A DNA stretch of 37,504 nucleotides from Nitrospinota bacterium (GTDB taxonomy: Bacteria > Nitrospirota > Nitrospiria > Nitrospirales > UBA8639): positions 1 through 37,504 of the forward strand of contig JACZVJ010000018.1 in NCBI GenBank assembly GCA_022572725.1, given 5' to 3'. Below, piece by piece: positions 27,279 to 35,955 of the stretch. The notes under the pieces were generated by a model, which made no database searches, was not told the origin of the DNA, and was given only the letters and a program-made list of their open reading frames with translations. A program made the position numbers and the translations under genes. Every line of letters starts with the position of its first letter. The stretch's first letter is position 1.

Positions 27279-28175
27279 ATGCACATTTCCGAAGTCCTGA
27301 AAAAGAAACACCCGGCAATCAGTTTTGAATTTTTTCCGCCAAAGACCGAAGCTTCATCCACAGATTTATTTCAAACGATTCAACATCTGGTGCCGCTTAA
27401 ACCCGCCTATGTAAGCGTCACCTATGGGGCAGGTGGCTCCACGCGGGAATTGACCCATGATCTCGTCGTCAAGCTGCAACGTGAAACCAGCCTCACGATT
27501 GTTTCTCATTTAACTTGTGTGGGGTCCACCCAAGATGAAATCTATCAAATCCTAAAAAAATATGACGAAAGCGGCATTCAAAATATCATGGCCCTGCGGG
27601 GGGACCCCCCTAAGACCCAGAAACAATTTGTCCCCGTTCCAAACGGGTTCCCCTACTCCGCCGACCTAGTGGCTTTCATCAAAAAACATTTCCCCAACAT
27701 GGGCATCGGGACAGCGGGGTTTCCCGAGGGCCACCCCGATACCCCCAATCGGTTAACGGAAATCGAGAATTTGAAAAGGAAGGTGGATGCAGGCGCAGAC
27801 TACATCTGCACACAACTCTTCTTTGACAACCGGGATTTTTATGACTTTTGTGAACGCTGTGAAATCGCAGGTATTCACGTTCCTATCATCGCAGGGATCA
27901 TGCCGATTACCTCCAGGAAGGGGATGCTCCGGATGGCGGAACTGGCCTTAGGTGCGCGATTTCCGGCGAAGCTGTTGCAGGCCATGACTCGTGCAGACAG
28001 TGACGACCATGCCGAGAAGGTCGGCATCCATTGGGCCACCGAGCAGGTCATGGATTTGATTCATAACAACGTGAAAGGAATTCACTTGTATACACTCAAT
28101 AAATCCAAGGCGACCCTCCACATTTACGACGCCCTTGGCATTCAAACCTTTGATACGCTTCAAAAACAGGACTGA
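27279..28175 (+). CDS. metF: methylenetetrahydrofolate reductase
   Basis: A 298-aa MetF that reduces 5,10-methylene-THF to 5-methyl-THF for methionine synthesis. The N-terminal FEFFPPKT carries the catalytic Glu (E17). VTYGAGGSTR, HLTCVGST, NIMALRGDPPK (FAD and folate contacts), AGADYICTQLFFDN and IAGIMPI follow in the usual order. The length matches the bacterial family without the eukaryotic regulatory extension. The ATG is preceded by GGAGAGG. It complements metK and ahcY elsewhere in the window. In some autotrophs MetF also belongs to the Wood-Ljungdahl pathway; nothing here supports that beyond the folate step. Confidence 0.96.
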   Translation: MHISEVLKKKHPAISFEFFPPKTEASSTDLFQTIQHLVPLKPAYVSVTYGAGGSTRELTHDLVVKLQRETSLTIVSHLTCVGSTQDEIYQILKKYDESGIQNIMALRGDPPKTQKQFVPVPNGFPYSADLVAFIKKHFPNMGIGTAGFPEGHPDTPNRLTEIENLKRKVDAGADYICTQLFFDNRDFYDFCERCEIAGIHVPIIAGIMPITSRKGMLRMAELALGARFPAKLLQAMTRADSDDHAEKVGIHWATEQVMDLIHNNVKGIHLYTLNKSKATLHIYDALGIQTFDTLQKQD

Positions 28176-28178
28176 CCG

Positions 28179-28213
28179 CCTCGTCCGTGAGCAAATCCCG
28201 CCCTGGGACGAGG
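28179..28213 (+). terminator. hairpin after metF
   Basis: Perfect 8-bp arms CCTCGTCC (28179-28186) and GGACGAGG (28206-28213) start 4 nt after the metF stop. No T run follows, so it may protect the mRNA 3' end or act with a factor rather than as a classical intrinsic terminator. Confidence 0.45.
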
Positions 28214-28906
28214 AGGGGAGATTCCACGGGACAGGGAACCGGTTTCTTAGTTTCGGTTTTTAAACCCTAAAACGGAATCAATCCATTGACCTCGGTTATC
28301 ATCTACCCTCATCTCATCCTTGGTGCGATCAAGGGATCTCCTCACTGACCCACACGTCCCACCCCATTCCTTCCCCATAGACAGTAACCATGCCTTCCGC
28401 ATCAGCATCTGAGTACCGCCTGAGATTTTTAGTGGGTTACCTGGCAGCTTCATGGCGGGGGAGGTCTTCAAATCCTCAAGAAAATTTCTTGAGAGGCAGA
28501 ATCTTGAACCAGAATCTGTACCAACACAATAAAGTAGAAAAATCTTCAATCCAGGCTTTAACAGTGATACTCCTCAACCCCCGTTTGCAGAAGTTCAAAT
28601 TCCTAGAAAGGCCCAAGGACATGAGGCTTATGCCCCCCACTTCTGCAAAGCAGTTCGTCATAGGCGTGCCGCCCACCCATGCATCATGAAAATGGGGACA
28701 GGCACCGGCGGGGACTGTCCTGATCAGGGACTGTTCCCCTTCTGTGCCGGAGCCAGTCCCCATTTTCTGATCAGGATAAAAGTGATCCCCGACGCAGGCC
28801 GTTTTCACCAGCCGGCTAAAGTATTTTTAGGACTGACCGATATGAATGCCATAAGCCGGTATCCGCCCAAATGGGCACGAAGGGGGACTGAAAAGGAGGA
28901 TGAAAC
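28214..28906. other. intergenic region between metF and a small gene
   Basis: It holds the REP-type palindrome at 28689-28766. An open frame running through the palindrome on the minus strand (KMGTGSGTEGEQSL) is a by-product of the repeat. Nothing else was recognised. Confidence 0.5.
28689..28766. repeat. REP/BIME-type palindromic repeat
   Basis: Outer arms AAAATGGGGACAGGC (28689-28703) and GCCAGTCCCCATTTT (28752-28766) pair with one mismatch. Inner arms GGGGACTGTCC and GGACTGTTCCCC flank TGATCA. The GGGGAC cores match elements that RAYT (REP-associated tyrosine) transposases disperse in many genomes. Related copies are at 33441-33479 and 34438-34450. No transposase is in the window. Confidence 0.75.
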
Positions 28907-29137
28907 ATGGCTTTAGCAGGAATAGCTGAAAATACCTTCATCGAAGTTACCGCTTTCCTAGGAACATCCGCTTTTGCGGCCAACAGGGCCAAAGGGGGTG
29001 GGCTGGAACAGCTTCAACCAACTCAGCTTGAAGACCTCAGGAAAATCGATCTTGTCAGCCTTTCCGACAAAGCGTTGCAGTTGTCCCGGGAAGCCCTCAC
29101 ACCAGAAAGTCCAGTCGAAGAGACTAAACAAGAATAA
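28907..29137 (+). CDS. small hypothetical protein
   Basis: A 76-aa protein with an excellent AGGAGG Shine-Dalgarno before the ATG, followed by a strong hairpin terminator, so it is very probably expressed. The N-terminus is small-residue rich and mildly hydrophobic (MALAGIAENTFIEVTAFLGTSAFAANRA), and the C-terminus is polar and acidic (SLSDKALQLSREALTPESPVEETKQE). It has no cysteines and no recognised motif. Its function is unknown. Confidence 0.6.
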   Translation: MALAGIAENTFIEVTAFLGTSAFAANRAKGGGLEQLQPTQLEDLRKIDLVSLSDKALQLSREALTPESPVEETKQE

Positions 29138-29192
29138 ACCAGCCCAGCCCATCATAATCCCTAAGTACGTAAATCCTCATTCCAGTGTAACT

Positions 29193-29228
29193 CCCTGCCC
29201 CACTCTGTAGGGGCAGGGGGGATTCTCC
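29193..29228 (+). terminator. terminator of the small gene
   Basis: Perfect 9-bp arms CCCTGCCCC (29193-29201) and GGGGCAGGG (29210-29218) are followed by a modest pyrimidine-rich stretch. It lies 56 nt after the stop of the 76-aa gene. Confidence 0.65.
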
Positions 29229-29531
29229 TCTGTTCTCCACGTTCATCCCTGGTTTCCACTCCCGACTCGGTGCCGGCTAAAAAGTGCGACCCACCAATAT
29301 AGGAATAATCGAACCCCTTACCCGTCCTCCTCCCTTTCAAGGCCGGAGGGAAGGGTAAGCGGTCCTATTTTCTGAAGAGAGCTCCCTACAGAAACCCGCC
29401 CTGGATTAAGCAAGGCCCCAGAAGCCCCGATGGAAGAAGAAAAGGGAAGCTGAGATCCAGAGAAATGATTGACGAGCTCTTAAGGAAACCTTGACGGTTC
29501 TGGCGTAAAAAAAATTTAGAGAGGGACCACC

Positions 29532-29789
29532 ATGGATCACCGGACAAAAATGGCTGACCGGCGACGGTATGAGAAGCGTGGGGTGGCTGTGAAGGCCAGT
29601 GCTGAGGGGCGCCCGCTTTCAGAGTCGGCAACGACTCGCCTTCATAAGCAAGTCCTGAAGAAATACGGTGAGGGTTGGGAAGTGGACGCAGTCTATCCAG
29701 GGTCCATTTTTGATTCCCCACAGTCTGTCGAAACCAGGGAAGGCCACATTGTCATGTTTAAACGACGAAGGCAGCTCCGCGACGAATGA
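29532..29789 (+). CDS. small basic hypothetical protein
   Basis: An 85-aa protein with GAGAGGG upstream of the ATG. It is rich in Arg/Lys at both ends (MADRRRYEKRG and FKRRRQLRDE), with a central VLKKYGEGWEVDAVYPGSIFDS. No domain was recognised; the charge pattern would fit a nucleic-acid- or ribosome-associated protein, but that is speculation. About 390 nt separate it from the preceding small gene, of which only the terminator is identifiable. Confidence 0.5.
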   Translation: MDHRTKMADRRRYEKRGVAVKASAEGRPLSESATTRLHKQVLKKYGEGWEVDAVYPGSIFDSPQSVETREGHIVMFKRRRQLRDE

Positions 29790-30001
29790 AGAGCGCATTC
29801 ATTTTATGACCAAGCCCTATTCAGCCATTGAAACCTGAAACAACAAACCTCCCTCTTCATGAAAAATTGAGAGCGAGAAACCACTAGGGGAAATGTGGTC
29901 CCGAAGGGGGTAGTTTTTGTTCCCTGATAGCATCTCACGAACCACCGACCCTCGGCCCTCCTTTGCCCTAGTCCAAATATCACCCTTTGCCCGTCGCCAA
30001 C

Positions 30002-30289
30002 ATGTACCCAGGGATACCCCCTATGCCGGCATTTTCATTTGAGAGAAATCGAAAAACGACCGATAAAGTTGATATGCCTGTTCCTTTCCTGACCGTTAAA
30101 ATGGATTGCATGCCTTACGATCAACTGCGGTTGCTGGATGCGTGGGAAGCCTGGGGGATCCCTTTAGACCAACAATGGGAATGGATCAGGCAGTTATTCG
30201 GACCGGCGTGCATGAATGATATGGAAGATGTTCTAACCGGCCAGGCGCGGGGATCCGCCAAAGAAGAGGAGAGCGTTCTCACCGCTTAA
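30002..30289 (+). CDS. possible small hypothetical protein
   Basis: An open frame of 95 codons from the ATG at 30002; internal ATGs at 30023 and 30074 are alternatives and none has a clear Shine-Dalgarno. The part after about residue 25 looks protein-like (YDQLRLLDAWEAWGIPLDQQWEWIRQLFGP), with an amphipathic Trp-rich helix. The acidic C-terminus ends 76 nt before the convergent glnS stop. No family was recognised. Confidence 0.4.
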   Translation: MYPGIPPMPAFSFERNRKTTDKVDMPVPFLTVKMDCMPYDQLRLLDAWEAWGIPLDQQWEWIRQLFGPACMNDMEDVLTGQARGSAKEEESVLTA

Positions 30290-30365
30290 AGAGCCTCAAA
30301 TCCGTGCAGGTCGGGTTGGCATCCTAAAAGAATCCCGCTGGAACACTCACAGCCACTAACTCTTT

Positions 30366-32069
30366 CTACCCACCCTGCTGAGTTTTCTCAACCTTAGCCC
30401 AGGTATCCCGCAAGGCGACGGTGCGATTGAAGACCAGCCGGCTCCCAGAAGAGTCCACCGAATCCACACAAAAATAGCCCTGCCGCTCAAACTGATACCG
30501 GCTGCCGGGGGCAGCCCCGGCCAGGCTTGGCTCAACCTGGCAAGATGGTAAAATCTCCAGGGACCTGGGATTCAAAAACGCCCGGTAGCCCCCGCCTTCC
30601 TTGTCCTCACCAGGGTTGGGCTTGATAAAAAGATAATCATACAAGCGGACCTCCGCCTCGATGGCCTTAGCGGCCGACACCCAGTGCAAGGTGCCTTTGA
30701 CCTTGCGGCTGGCTTGGGAGGAGCCGCTGCGTGTCTCGGGGTCATAGGTACAGCGCACCTCGACGACCTCGCCAGTTTGCTCATCTTTCACGAGCCCCAC
30801 ACATTGAATAATGTAGGCGTAGCGGAGACGGACTTCCTGACCAGGCGCCAACCGGAAAAATTTTTTGGGCGGGATCTCACGAAAATCCTCTCGCTCGATG
30901 TACACGACTCGGGAAAAGGGAACCTTCCGCGTCCCCATCCCGGGGTCCTCCGGGTTGTTGACTGCTTCCAAGTCTTCCACTTGCCCTTCGGGATAATTCT
31001 CAATCACCACCCGAAGAGGCCGCAAAACGGCCATCACCCTTGGAGCACGCCGGTTCAAATCTTCCCGGATGAAGTGTTCGAGCAGCGCCATTTCCACCAC
31101 TCCATCCCGCTTGGCGACGCCGATGTGGTCGCAAAAGTTTCGAATCGCCTCTGGCGTGTAGCCCCGCCTGCGCAACCCCATGAGGGTAGGCAGCCGAGGG
31201 TCATCCCAGCCGGTGACATGTCCCTCTTCAACTAACTCCAACAGCTTGCGCTTACTCATGACCGTATAGCTGAGGTTCAGGCGCGCGAATTCAATTTGCC
31301 GGGAATGACACCGGGCCTCACATCCATCGAGCATCCAGTCGTACAAGGGACGGTGGTCTTCGAATTCCAGAGTGCAAAGGGAATGGGTAACCCCTTCAAG
31401 AGAATCCGACAACGGATGGGCAAAGTCGTAGGTCGGATAAATGCACCACCGGTCACCGGTCCTGTAATGGGGCACCCGCCGAATGCGGTAAAGAGTCGGA
31501 TCACGCATGTTCAAATTGGGAGAAGCCATATCGATTTTCGCACGAAGGACGTACGCCCCATCTGGAAACTCTCCGGCTCGCATCCGCGTGAAAAGATCCA
31601 AGTTTTCCTCCATCGACCGGTTCCGATGGGGGCTCTCCGTCCCCGGTGCCACCAAGGTTCCCCGGTTCTGCCGGATTTCCTCTGCCGTCGAGCCATCCAC
31701 ATAGGCCCTCCACTTTTTGATCAACACCACGGCGTACTCATAGAGTTGCTCAAAATAGTCCGAGGCATGGAACAGGCGTTGCCCCCAATCGAAGCCCAGC
31801 CAGCGCACATCGGCTTGGATCGACTCAACATACTCCACATTCTCCTTGGTGGGGTTGGTATCGTCGTATCGTAGGTTGCAGAGCCCTCCGGGGGTTTCCT
31901 GAGCAATGCCAAAATTCAGGCACATCGACTTCGCGTGTCCGATGTGAAGATAGCCATTCGGCTCCGGAGGAAAGCGAGTCATGACACGCCCTCCATGCTT
32001 CCCGGCCTTCACATCCTGAGCCACGATCGTGCGAATGAAATCTAAAGAGGGAGGTCCGGGTATGGTCAT
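30366..32069 (-). CDS. glnS: glutaminyl-tRNA synthetase
   Basis: A 567-aa class I synthetase. [15 protein letters not shown] (HIGH at 42-45) and VMSKRKL (the KMSKS equivalent) define the active site, and [14 protein letters not shown] is shared by GlnRS and GluRS of this branch. The [16 protein letters not shown] segment and the C-terminal beta-barrel anticodon domain ([14 protein letters not shown], then [11 protein letters not shown]) identify GlnRS rather than GluRS. The length is close to E. coli GlnRS. Its presence implies direct Gln-tRNA(Gln) charging, though an additional GatCAB route cannot be judged from this window. Confidence 0.96.
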   Translation of the reverse strand: MTIPGPPSLDFIRTIVAQDVKAGKHGGRVMTRFPPEPNGYLHIGHAKSMCLNFGIAQETPGGLCNLRYDDTNPTKENVEYVESIQADVRWLGFDWGQRLFHASDYFEQLYEYAVVLIKKWRAYVDGSTAEEIRQNRGTLVAPGTESPHRNRSMEENLDLFTRMRAGEFPDGAYVLRAKIDMASPNLNMRDPTLYRIRRVPHYRTGDRWCIYPTYDFAHPLSDSLEGVTHSLCTLEFEDHRPLYDWMLDGCEARCHSRQIEFARLNLSYTVMSKRKLLELVEEGHVTGWDDPRLPTLMGLRRRGYTPEAIRNFCDHIGVAKRDGVVEMALLEHFIREDLNRRAPRVMAVLRPLRVVIENYPEGQVEDLEAVNNPEDPGMGTRKVPFSRVVYIEREDFREIPPKKFFRLAPGQEVRLRYAYIIQCVGLVKDEQTGEVVEVRCTYDPETRSGSSQASRKVKGTLHWVSAAKAIEAEVRLYDYLFIKPNPGEDKEGGGYRAFLNPRSLEILPSCQVEPSLAGAAPGSRYQFERQGYFCVDSVDSSGSRLVFNRTVALRDTWAKVEKTQQGG

Positions 32070-32308
32070 CGTGCTATCATGGTACTGAGAGAGGTCGCGA
32101 ATTCTACCGTGAGGTAGGGGGTTTTCATTTGTCGGGTTCCAGGGTTTATAACAAATTTTTCACCTAATGGGCAGGCCAAAGGGCCCAGCTCGAAGCTTGG
32201 GTGCTCTAACCATGACCCAGGATGAGAAATGATCAAGTGCTCTCCCTTCAACAGCACGACTCAATCTTTTACCAGAAAATCACCCACCCAATTCCGTTAA
32301 AACTTCCA

Positions 32309-32433
32309 TTGACAATTATTTTTCCCTTTGTTAAAGCCTGAACCCGAGGGCCCTTTCGGACAGGGAGGGTTTTCCGAAAGGTCTTCAATTCACGGCTCTT
32401 CCGAGCAGGGACGCTCCGGGAGAGCCTTTTTTT
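32309..32433 (+). ncRNA. candidate small RNA with promoter and intrinsic terminator
   Basis: In the gap between glnS and the ROK kinase gene, both minus-strand, the plus strand carries TTGACA (32309-32314) and TAAAGC (32332-32337) with 17-bp spacing. Then come a perfect hairpin CCTTTCGGA/TCCGAAAGG (32351-32381) and a GC-rich hairpin starting GGCTCT (32394) and ending AGAGCC (32426), followed directly by seven T. The predicted transcript is about 90 nt (roughly 32343-32433), with no open frame on this strand. No known RNA family was recognised. Its 3' end faces the convergent end of the kinase gene. Confidence 0.5.
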
Positions 32434-32518
32434 GTGGAGGGTCCTTTCCCCAACCAGTTTGCTCCTAAGGAGACTTGAAGGTCCCTCGGGAATAAGAAAC
32501 TCTACCCGAACTCGGGGT

Positions 32519-33415
32519 TCAGGACGGCCAGAGCCAAGCCGCTCCGCGAACGCCGCTCGAGTCCCCATGAAGCGGCGAAACCAATTTGGTGTCCACCCGA
32601 TCGGAAAACACCCACCTCCCCCATAACGTGGGGACATTGCGATACAGCCTTTCCAACTTCGACAGCCCCCCTCCCAAAACAATAACGTCTGGGTCCAGAA
32701 TGTTGATGACGTTGGCCAAGCTACGGGCCAGCCGGTGTTCATATCGCTGTAAGGTTTTTTCTGCCTCGTCTTCTCCGCTCACTGCACGAGAATTGATTTC
32801 ATGAGGTTGAAGGTCCTGGCCGGTCGTTGTTCGATATTCTTTGCGGAGCCCAGGGCCGGATAGAAAGGTTTCAATACAGCCAGCACGGCCGCAGTAACAG
32901 TCAGGGCCGGGACGCTCCTCGTCTTCGGGCCAGGGCAGCGAATTATGCCCCCATTCCCCGACGATGGCATTCGGACCCTGCAAGGGCTCACCCCGCCAGC
33001 AGACTCCTCCGCCCACGCCTGTCCCGAGAATGGCGCCGAACACTAACCGTGCACCCGCTCCGGCCCCATCGGTGGCCTCGGACACGGCGAAACAGTCAGC
33101 GTCGTTCGCCAACCGAACCGGACGGGTCAAGCGCTTGGCCAGATCTGCTTCCAGTGGCCGACCGATCAGCCACCCCGAATTGGCGTTTTTCACCAGCCCC
33201 GTTGCGGGGGACATCGTCCCCGGTATCCCCACCCCAATGGTGGCCTGGATTTCAAAATCCCTCTCGATTCCCTCCACTAATTGGCCGACGGCGGACAAGG
33301 TGGCTTGATAGTCTCCCCGAGGACACTCGATTCGCCGGCGGGTGAGTTCCTCACCGGACTCGGTCAACAGGATCGCTTCAATCTTGGTACCACCGAGGTC
33401 TATGCCAATCCGCAT
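32519..33415 (-). CDS. ROK-family sugar kinase
   Basis: A 298-aa protein from the ATG at 33415 (a GTG at 33424 is an alternative). The ATP-binding phosphate-1 motif is GIDLGGTKIE, the sugar-binding region includes NDADCFAVSE, and the ROK zinc site is seen as GHNSLPW followed by CYCGRAGCIET. The late glycine motif IVLGGGLS is present. ROK enzymes of this type phosphorylate glucose, fructose or N-acetyl-hexosamines; specificity cannot be read here. A REP-type palindrome begins only about 25 bp upstream of the start, in the expected promoter region. Confidence 0.9.
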   Translation of the reverse strand: MRIGIDLGGTKIEAILLTESGEELTRRRIECPRGDYQATLSAVGQLVEGIERDFEIQATIGVGIPGTMSPATGLVKNANSGWLIGRPLEADLAKRLTRPVRLANDADCFAVSEATDGAGAGARLVFGAILGTGVGGGVCWRGEPLQGPNAIVGEWGHNSLPWPEDEERPGPDCYCGRAGCIETFLSGPGLRKEYRTTTGQDLQPHEINSRAVSGEDEAEKTLQRYEHRLARSLANVINILDPDVIVLGGGLSKLERLYRNVPTLWGRWVFSDRVDTKLVSPLHGDSSGVRGAAWLWPS

Positions 33416-33440
33416 TCGTGACACTGCCTTAACTGTTCAG

Positions 33441-33479
33441 AAAATGGGGACTGACTCCGCCTGAGCCTGTCCCCATTTT
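33441..33479. repeat. REP-type palindromic repeat upstream of the ROK kinase
   Basis: Arms AAAATGGGGACTGACTC (33441-33457) and GAGCCTGTCCCCATTTT (33463-33479) pair almost perfectly around a 5-nt loop. It shares AAAATGGGGAC and GTCCCCATTTT with the copy at 28689-28766. The remainder of the 350-bp gap holds no recognised gene. Confidence 0.75.
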
Positions 33480-33766
33480 CCTCTCCGAAGGGCTTTTGCC
33501 CCTGCATGCGGAATCGGAGCTTCGGCCCTGTGCCTACGCGCCGACGCACGTCGACGTGCGGGGAAGTCAACCCCAAACGGGGGCAGTAAGAAACGGGGCG
33601 TTTTTCTCATGCATGGGTAATCCGAGGGGCCATGGCGTTCGGAAAAGAACAAAGGGATGCTATTCCCCCATGGGGACACGTTTAAAGTCAAGAATTTGTG
33701 GAGAATGAACCCAAAACCGGAAGCGAGTCGAAATGAAAAAGAGGGGAGTTAAATTGAGGACAAAAG

Positions 33767-34183
33767 TTAGGACAAAGGATAATTCATGGCTTTTAATTTG
33801 AGGTGTCTCCGCTCGAGGGTTCGAACCATCCGACTTAACACCCTTTCAGCAATTCTGGCATCTTCTGAGGTGATCGCAGAAAAAAAGACTCCCACCCGAT
33901 TCTCCCGTAAATGCCGCACCACCCCATCGACGTTAATTTCATCATCCCCAACGGAGAGCTTGACCTGGACTTTTTGTTTAACCTGATAGAGTGAAACCTT
34001 GTCTCGGGGCAATGCCAGGAGGACGCCTTGAAGGCTGAGATCAACCACTTTGGCCGCTAAGAATTGCTCTTCCTCGATAGCAAGCCCTGCCTCTACTTCG
34101 AGGCCGATGGGCACCTGAACACGTACCCCCGCACGTTCTCCCCCTTTGCTCAACCCTGTCGTGGAATGGGTCTCATCTTTCAT
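33767..34183 (-). CDS. PilZ-domain protein (c-di-GMP receptor)
   Basis: A 138-aa protein consisting of one PilZ domain. The c-di-GMP binding residues are visible as RAGVR (RxxxR, 17-21) and DLSLQG (DxSxxG, 48-53), followed by the expected strands (VQVKLSVGDDEINVDGVVRHLRENRVGVFF). The ATG at 34183 is preferred over a frame opening 72 codons earlier, because the extra part has a random-looking Cys/Trp composition. It is likely an effector of c-di-GMP made or degraded by proteins such as the GGDEF-EAL protein encoded 8 kb away. Confidence 0.88.
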   Translation of the reverse strand: MKDETHSTTGLSKGGERAGVRVQVPIGLEVEAGLAIEEEQFLAAKVVDLSLQGVLLALPRDKVSLYQVKQKVQVKLSVGDDEINVDGVVRHLRENRVGVFFSAITSEDARIAERVLSRMVRTLERRHLKLKAMNYPLS

Positions 34184-34437
34184 GTTTTGCCACCAGAAGA
34201 AAAAGATTGATCCATCGGAAGGTAAGCCAGGAAACCATTTTTGCGAGCGGTTAAGAGTCCAAATCCACCTGCACCTGCAAATATCTTGGGCAAACCGATG
34301 AAGGTACTGTCCTATTGGGCAATTTCCCTCCCGCCGGAGAATAGAGTTCCATTCATGAACTCGTACCGGTAAGAGTATCAATCGGCACGAATTCGACAAA
34401 ACTTAATTCGACACAACATAAGAAGAAAAGCACGAAC

Positions 34438-34450
34438 GGGGACTGTCCTT
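34438..34450. repeat. REP half-site remnant
   Basis: The 13-mer CGGGGACTGTCCT is identical to the inner arm of the palindrome at 28689-28766. No second arm is present, so this is a solo or decayed copy. Confidence 0.4.
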
Positions 34451-34729
34451 GGCAAATCACCAGAATAGCTCCTCCTCAACCACAACGAAGAGCATTTTTG
34501 CCCAAGAGGCGAAGGGGAGGATTATATCCCATTCAATTGTTCCACCTAGGTGATTTCATGGAAGAAGACCTGCGGACTTTCTGATAGGGCATGGTGCTCG
34601 CATTCCGGTTTTGTAGGGGATTTAGCCCGGGCTAAGAGACCACGCGAGGCTCCGGATTTCTGCAGATTTTTGGCACTAGGTCAGGAGGAAGACTCCTAAA
34701 AGACAGGCAGGTTCCACCTTCACCCCTGG

Positions 34730-34748
34730 TTGTATCCGATTAGATACC
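34730..34748 (+). promoter_or_regulatory. palindromic operator-like site 1
   Basis: TTGTATCCGATTAGATAC is an inverted repeat of GTATC/GATAC with TTGTATC, a 6-bp spacer, then GATAC. It matches site 2 at 35751-35768 at 16 of 18 positions with the same spacing. It lies about 160 bp upstream of a sigma54-like element, a distance usual for enhancer sites. Confidence 0.5.
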
Positions 34749-34889
34749 GAGCCAGGCTCAATCGGAGACATGTTGATGGTCTCGATTCCATATACTTCCA
34801 CTTACAACAAGCTCCATCCCTTTGATTTTCTGAACCAAAACAGGTGCTTAAAGCCTCCTTCGTTTGAGTGAAAGAAAAGCCTCCCCTGT

Positions 34890-34906
34890 TTGGCATTTGG
34901 ATTGTT
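34890..34906 (+). promoter_or_regulatory. sigma54-like element upstream of the response regulator
   Basis: TTGGCATTTGGATTGTT has the -24 GG with correct spacing to a -12 element, but the latter reads TTGT instead of TTGC. It closely resembles the element at 35886-35902 (14 of 17 positions) and lies about 110 bp upstream of the gene. Confidence 0.4.
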
Positions 34907-35016
34907 TTAAGATTCAGTGGAGGAAAAAGCTCTAGATTCGTGTTCAAGCAGCACCACGAAATCCCAACCCTTTCTGTACCAAAGGGCCTCATACGAGTCC
35001 ATCGGGTGAACAAGTG

Positions 35017-35556
35017 ATGTTCAAAGCATCCATACGCGGTCTTTTCGCCTGGCCCCAGAAAATCCAGGAATCCCCACCGCTACCGGCCGACCCGGTTGAG
35101 TCTTCACCACCCGTAAGGATTCTCCTTGTGGACGACGAAGAGACCAACCGGAAATTTTTACATCTCACCCTTGAGCGTTACGGGTATAAATGTGCAGAAG
35201 TCGAAAACAGCTCAGCGGCAATCCAATGGCTCAAAGAAAACGAGGCCGATCTTATGATTACGGACATATTCCAGGGATGGGTCCGCTGGGAGAATGGATG
35301 GCGTATACCCATACCAACCGGCCTGGAATACCTTGAAAAGCTTGCGGCAAGCCCCTTGATACTTCCACCTACCATTATCCTCAGCGGAGCTTTGCACTCT
35401 CACCCAGCTTATGGGGCCCGAGCCCTCAAAGCCGGCGCCGTTGCCATTTTGGACAAACCATGTTCCCTTTCCCACCTTTTAGCTACGGTAGCCCGTGCTA
35501 CCCAGTGCAATACAGATTTTCCCCACCGAATCAGGCAGGATCAATCCCAGCTTTAA
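35017..35556 (+). CDS. single-domain response regulator with an inserted loop
   Basis: A 179-aa protein from the ATG at 35017 (a GTG immediately before is possible). A receiver domain occupies about 33-165: acidic pair D39-D40 in LLVDDEE, phosphorylatable D83 in MITDIF, S123 in IILSG and K147 in LDKP. The loop after D83, normally a few residues (MPxMDG), is expanded to about 17 residues with three Trp (FQGWVRWENGWRIPIPTG). There is no output domain. The gene is preceded by a palindrome and a sigma54-like element. No histidine kinase is adjacent. Confidence 0.85.
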   Translation: MFKASIRGLFAWPQKIQESPPLPADPVESSPPVRILLVDDEETNRKFLHLTLERYGYKCAEVENSSAAIQWLKENEADLMITDIFQGWVRWENGWRIPIPTGLEYLEKLAASPLILPPTIILSGALHSHPAYGARALKAGAVAILDKPCSLSHLLATVARATQCNTDFPHRIRQDQSQL

Positions 35557-35740
35557 TGGAGATTTCCAAGAAGGTAGCCGGGAAGGAACCAGGGATAGCC
35601 ATGAAAGAAGCGTAATGTCCGAAGTCTTGACTGGTCGCGGTTTCGCATTCTAGGCCGGTGGAGGAGAGCATCACACCCTCCGTCAACGGAATTAAGAGGA
35701 GGCTAGGGAGGTTTTACAAGACGGATTAATCCCAAGCATT

Positions 35741-35770
35741 GGATACAGAATTGTATCCAAGTAGATACAA
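35741..35770 (+). promoter_or_regulatory. palindromic operator-like site 2
   Basis: Overlapping inverted repeats: GGATACA (35741-35747) with TGTATCC (35752-35758), and TTGTATC (35751-35757) with GATACAA (35764-35770). The second pair matches site 1 at 34730. It lies about 135 bp upstream of the sigma54-like element at 35886. The rest of the 35557-35955 gap has no gene. Confidence 0.55.
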
Positions 35771-35885
35771 TCTTATGTTTTATTCAAGAGTCCGTACCAT
35801 TTTAAAGTTTGAGGTCTTATTAATTTTCATAGTGAAAACAAATAGTTGTGTGATATTGGCCAAATTTTCTCCTCTTGGAAAAAAG

Positions 35886-35902
35886 TTGGCATTTAGGTTG
35901 CA
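35886..35902 (+). promoter_or_regulatory. sigma54-type promoter
   Basis: TTGGCATTTAGGTTGCA fits the -24/-12 consensus (TGGCA, then TTGCA) with GG and GC exactly 10 bp apart. Initiation near 35913 would give a 43-nt leader before the ATG at 35956. Confidence 0.6.
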
Positions 35903-35955
35903 GAGATATCATTCGTAAACAACAAAAACTGGGTATCAATGTTAGGAGGACAGCC

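Larger units (their letters stand above)
34184..35016. other. intergenic region between the PilZ and response regulator genes
   Basis: It holds a direct repeat AATTCGACA at 34390-34398 and 34405-34413 (15-bp period), a REP half-site at 34438-34450, the palindrome at 34730-34748 and a sigma54-like element at 34890-34906. No convincing coding sequence was seen. Confidence 0.5.

Noticed and set aside
28476-28808. A 110-codon minus-strand frame through the palindromic repeat
   Set aside because: It is produced by the REP element itself; frames with this kind of N-terminus recur wherever such repeats sit.
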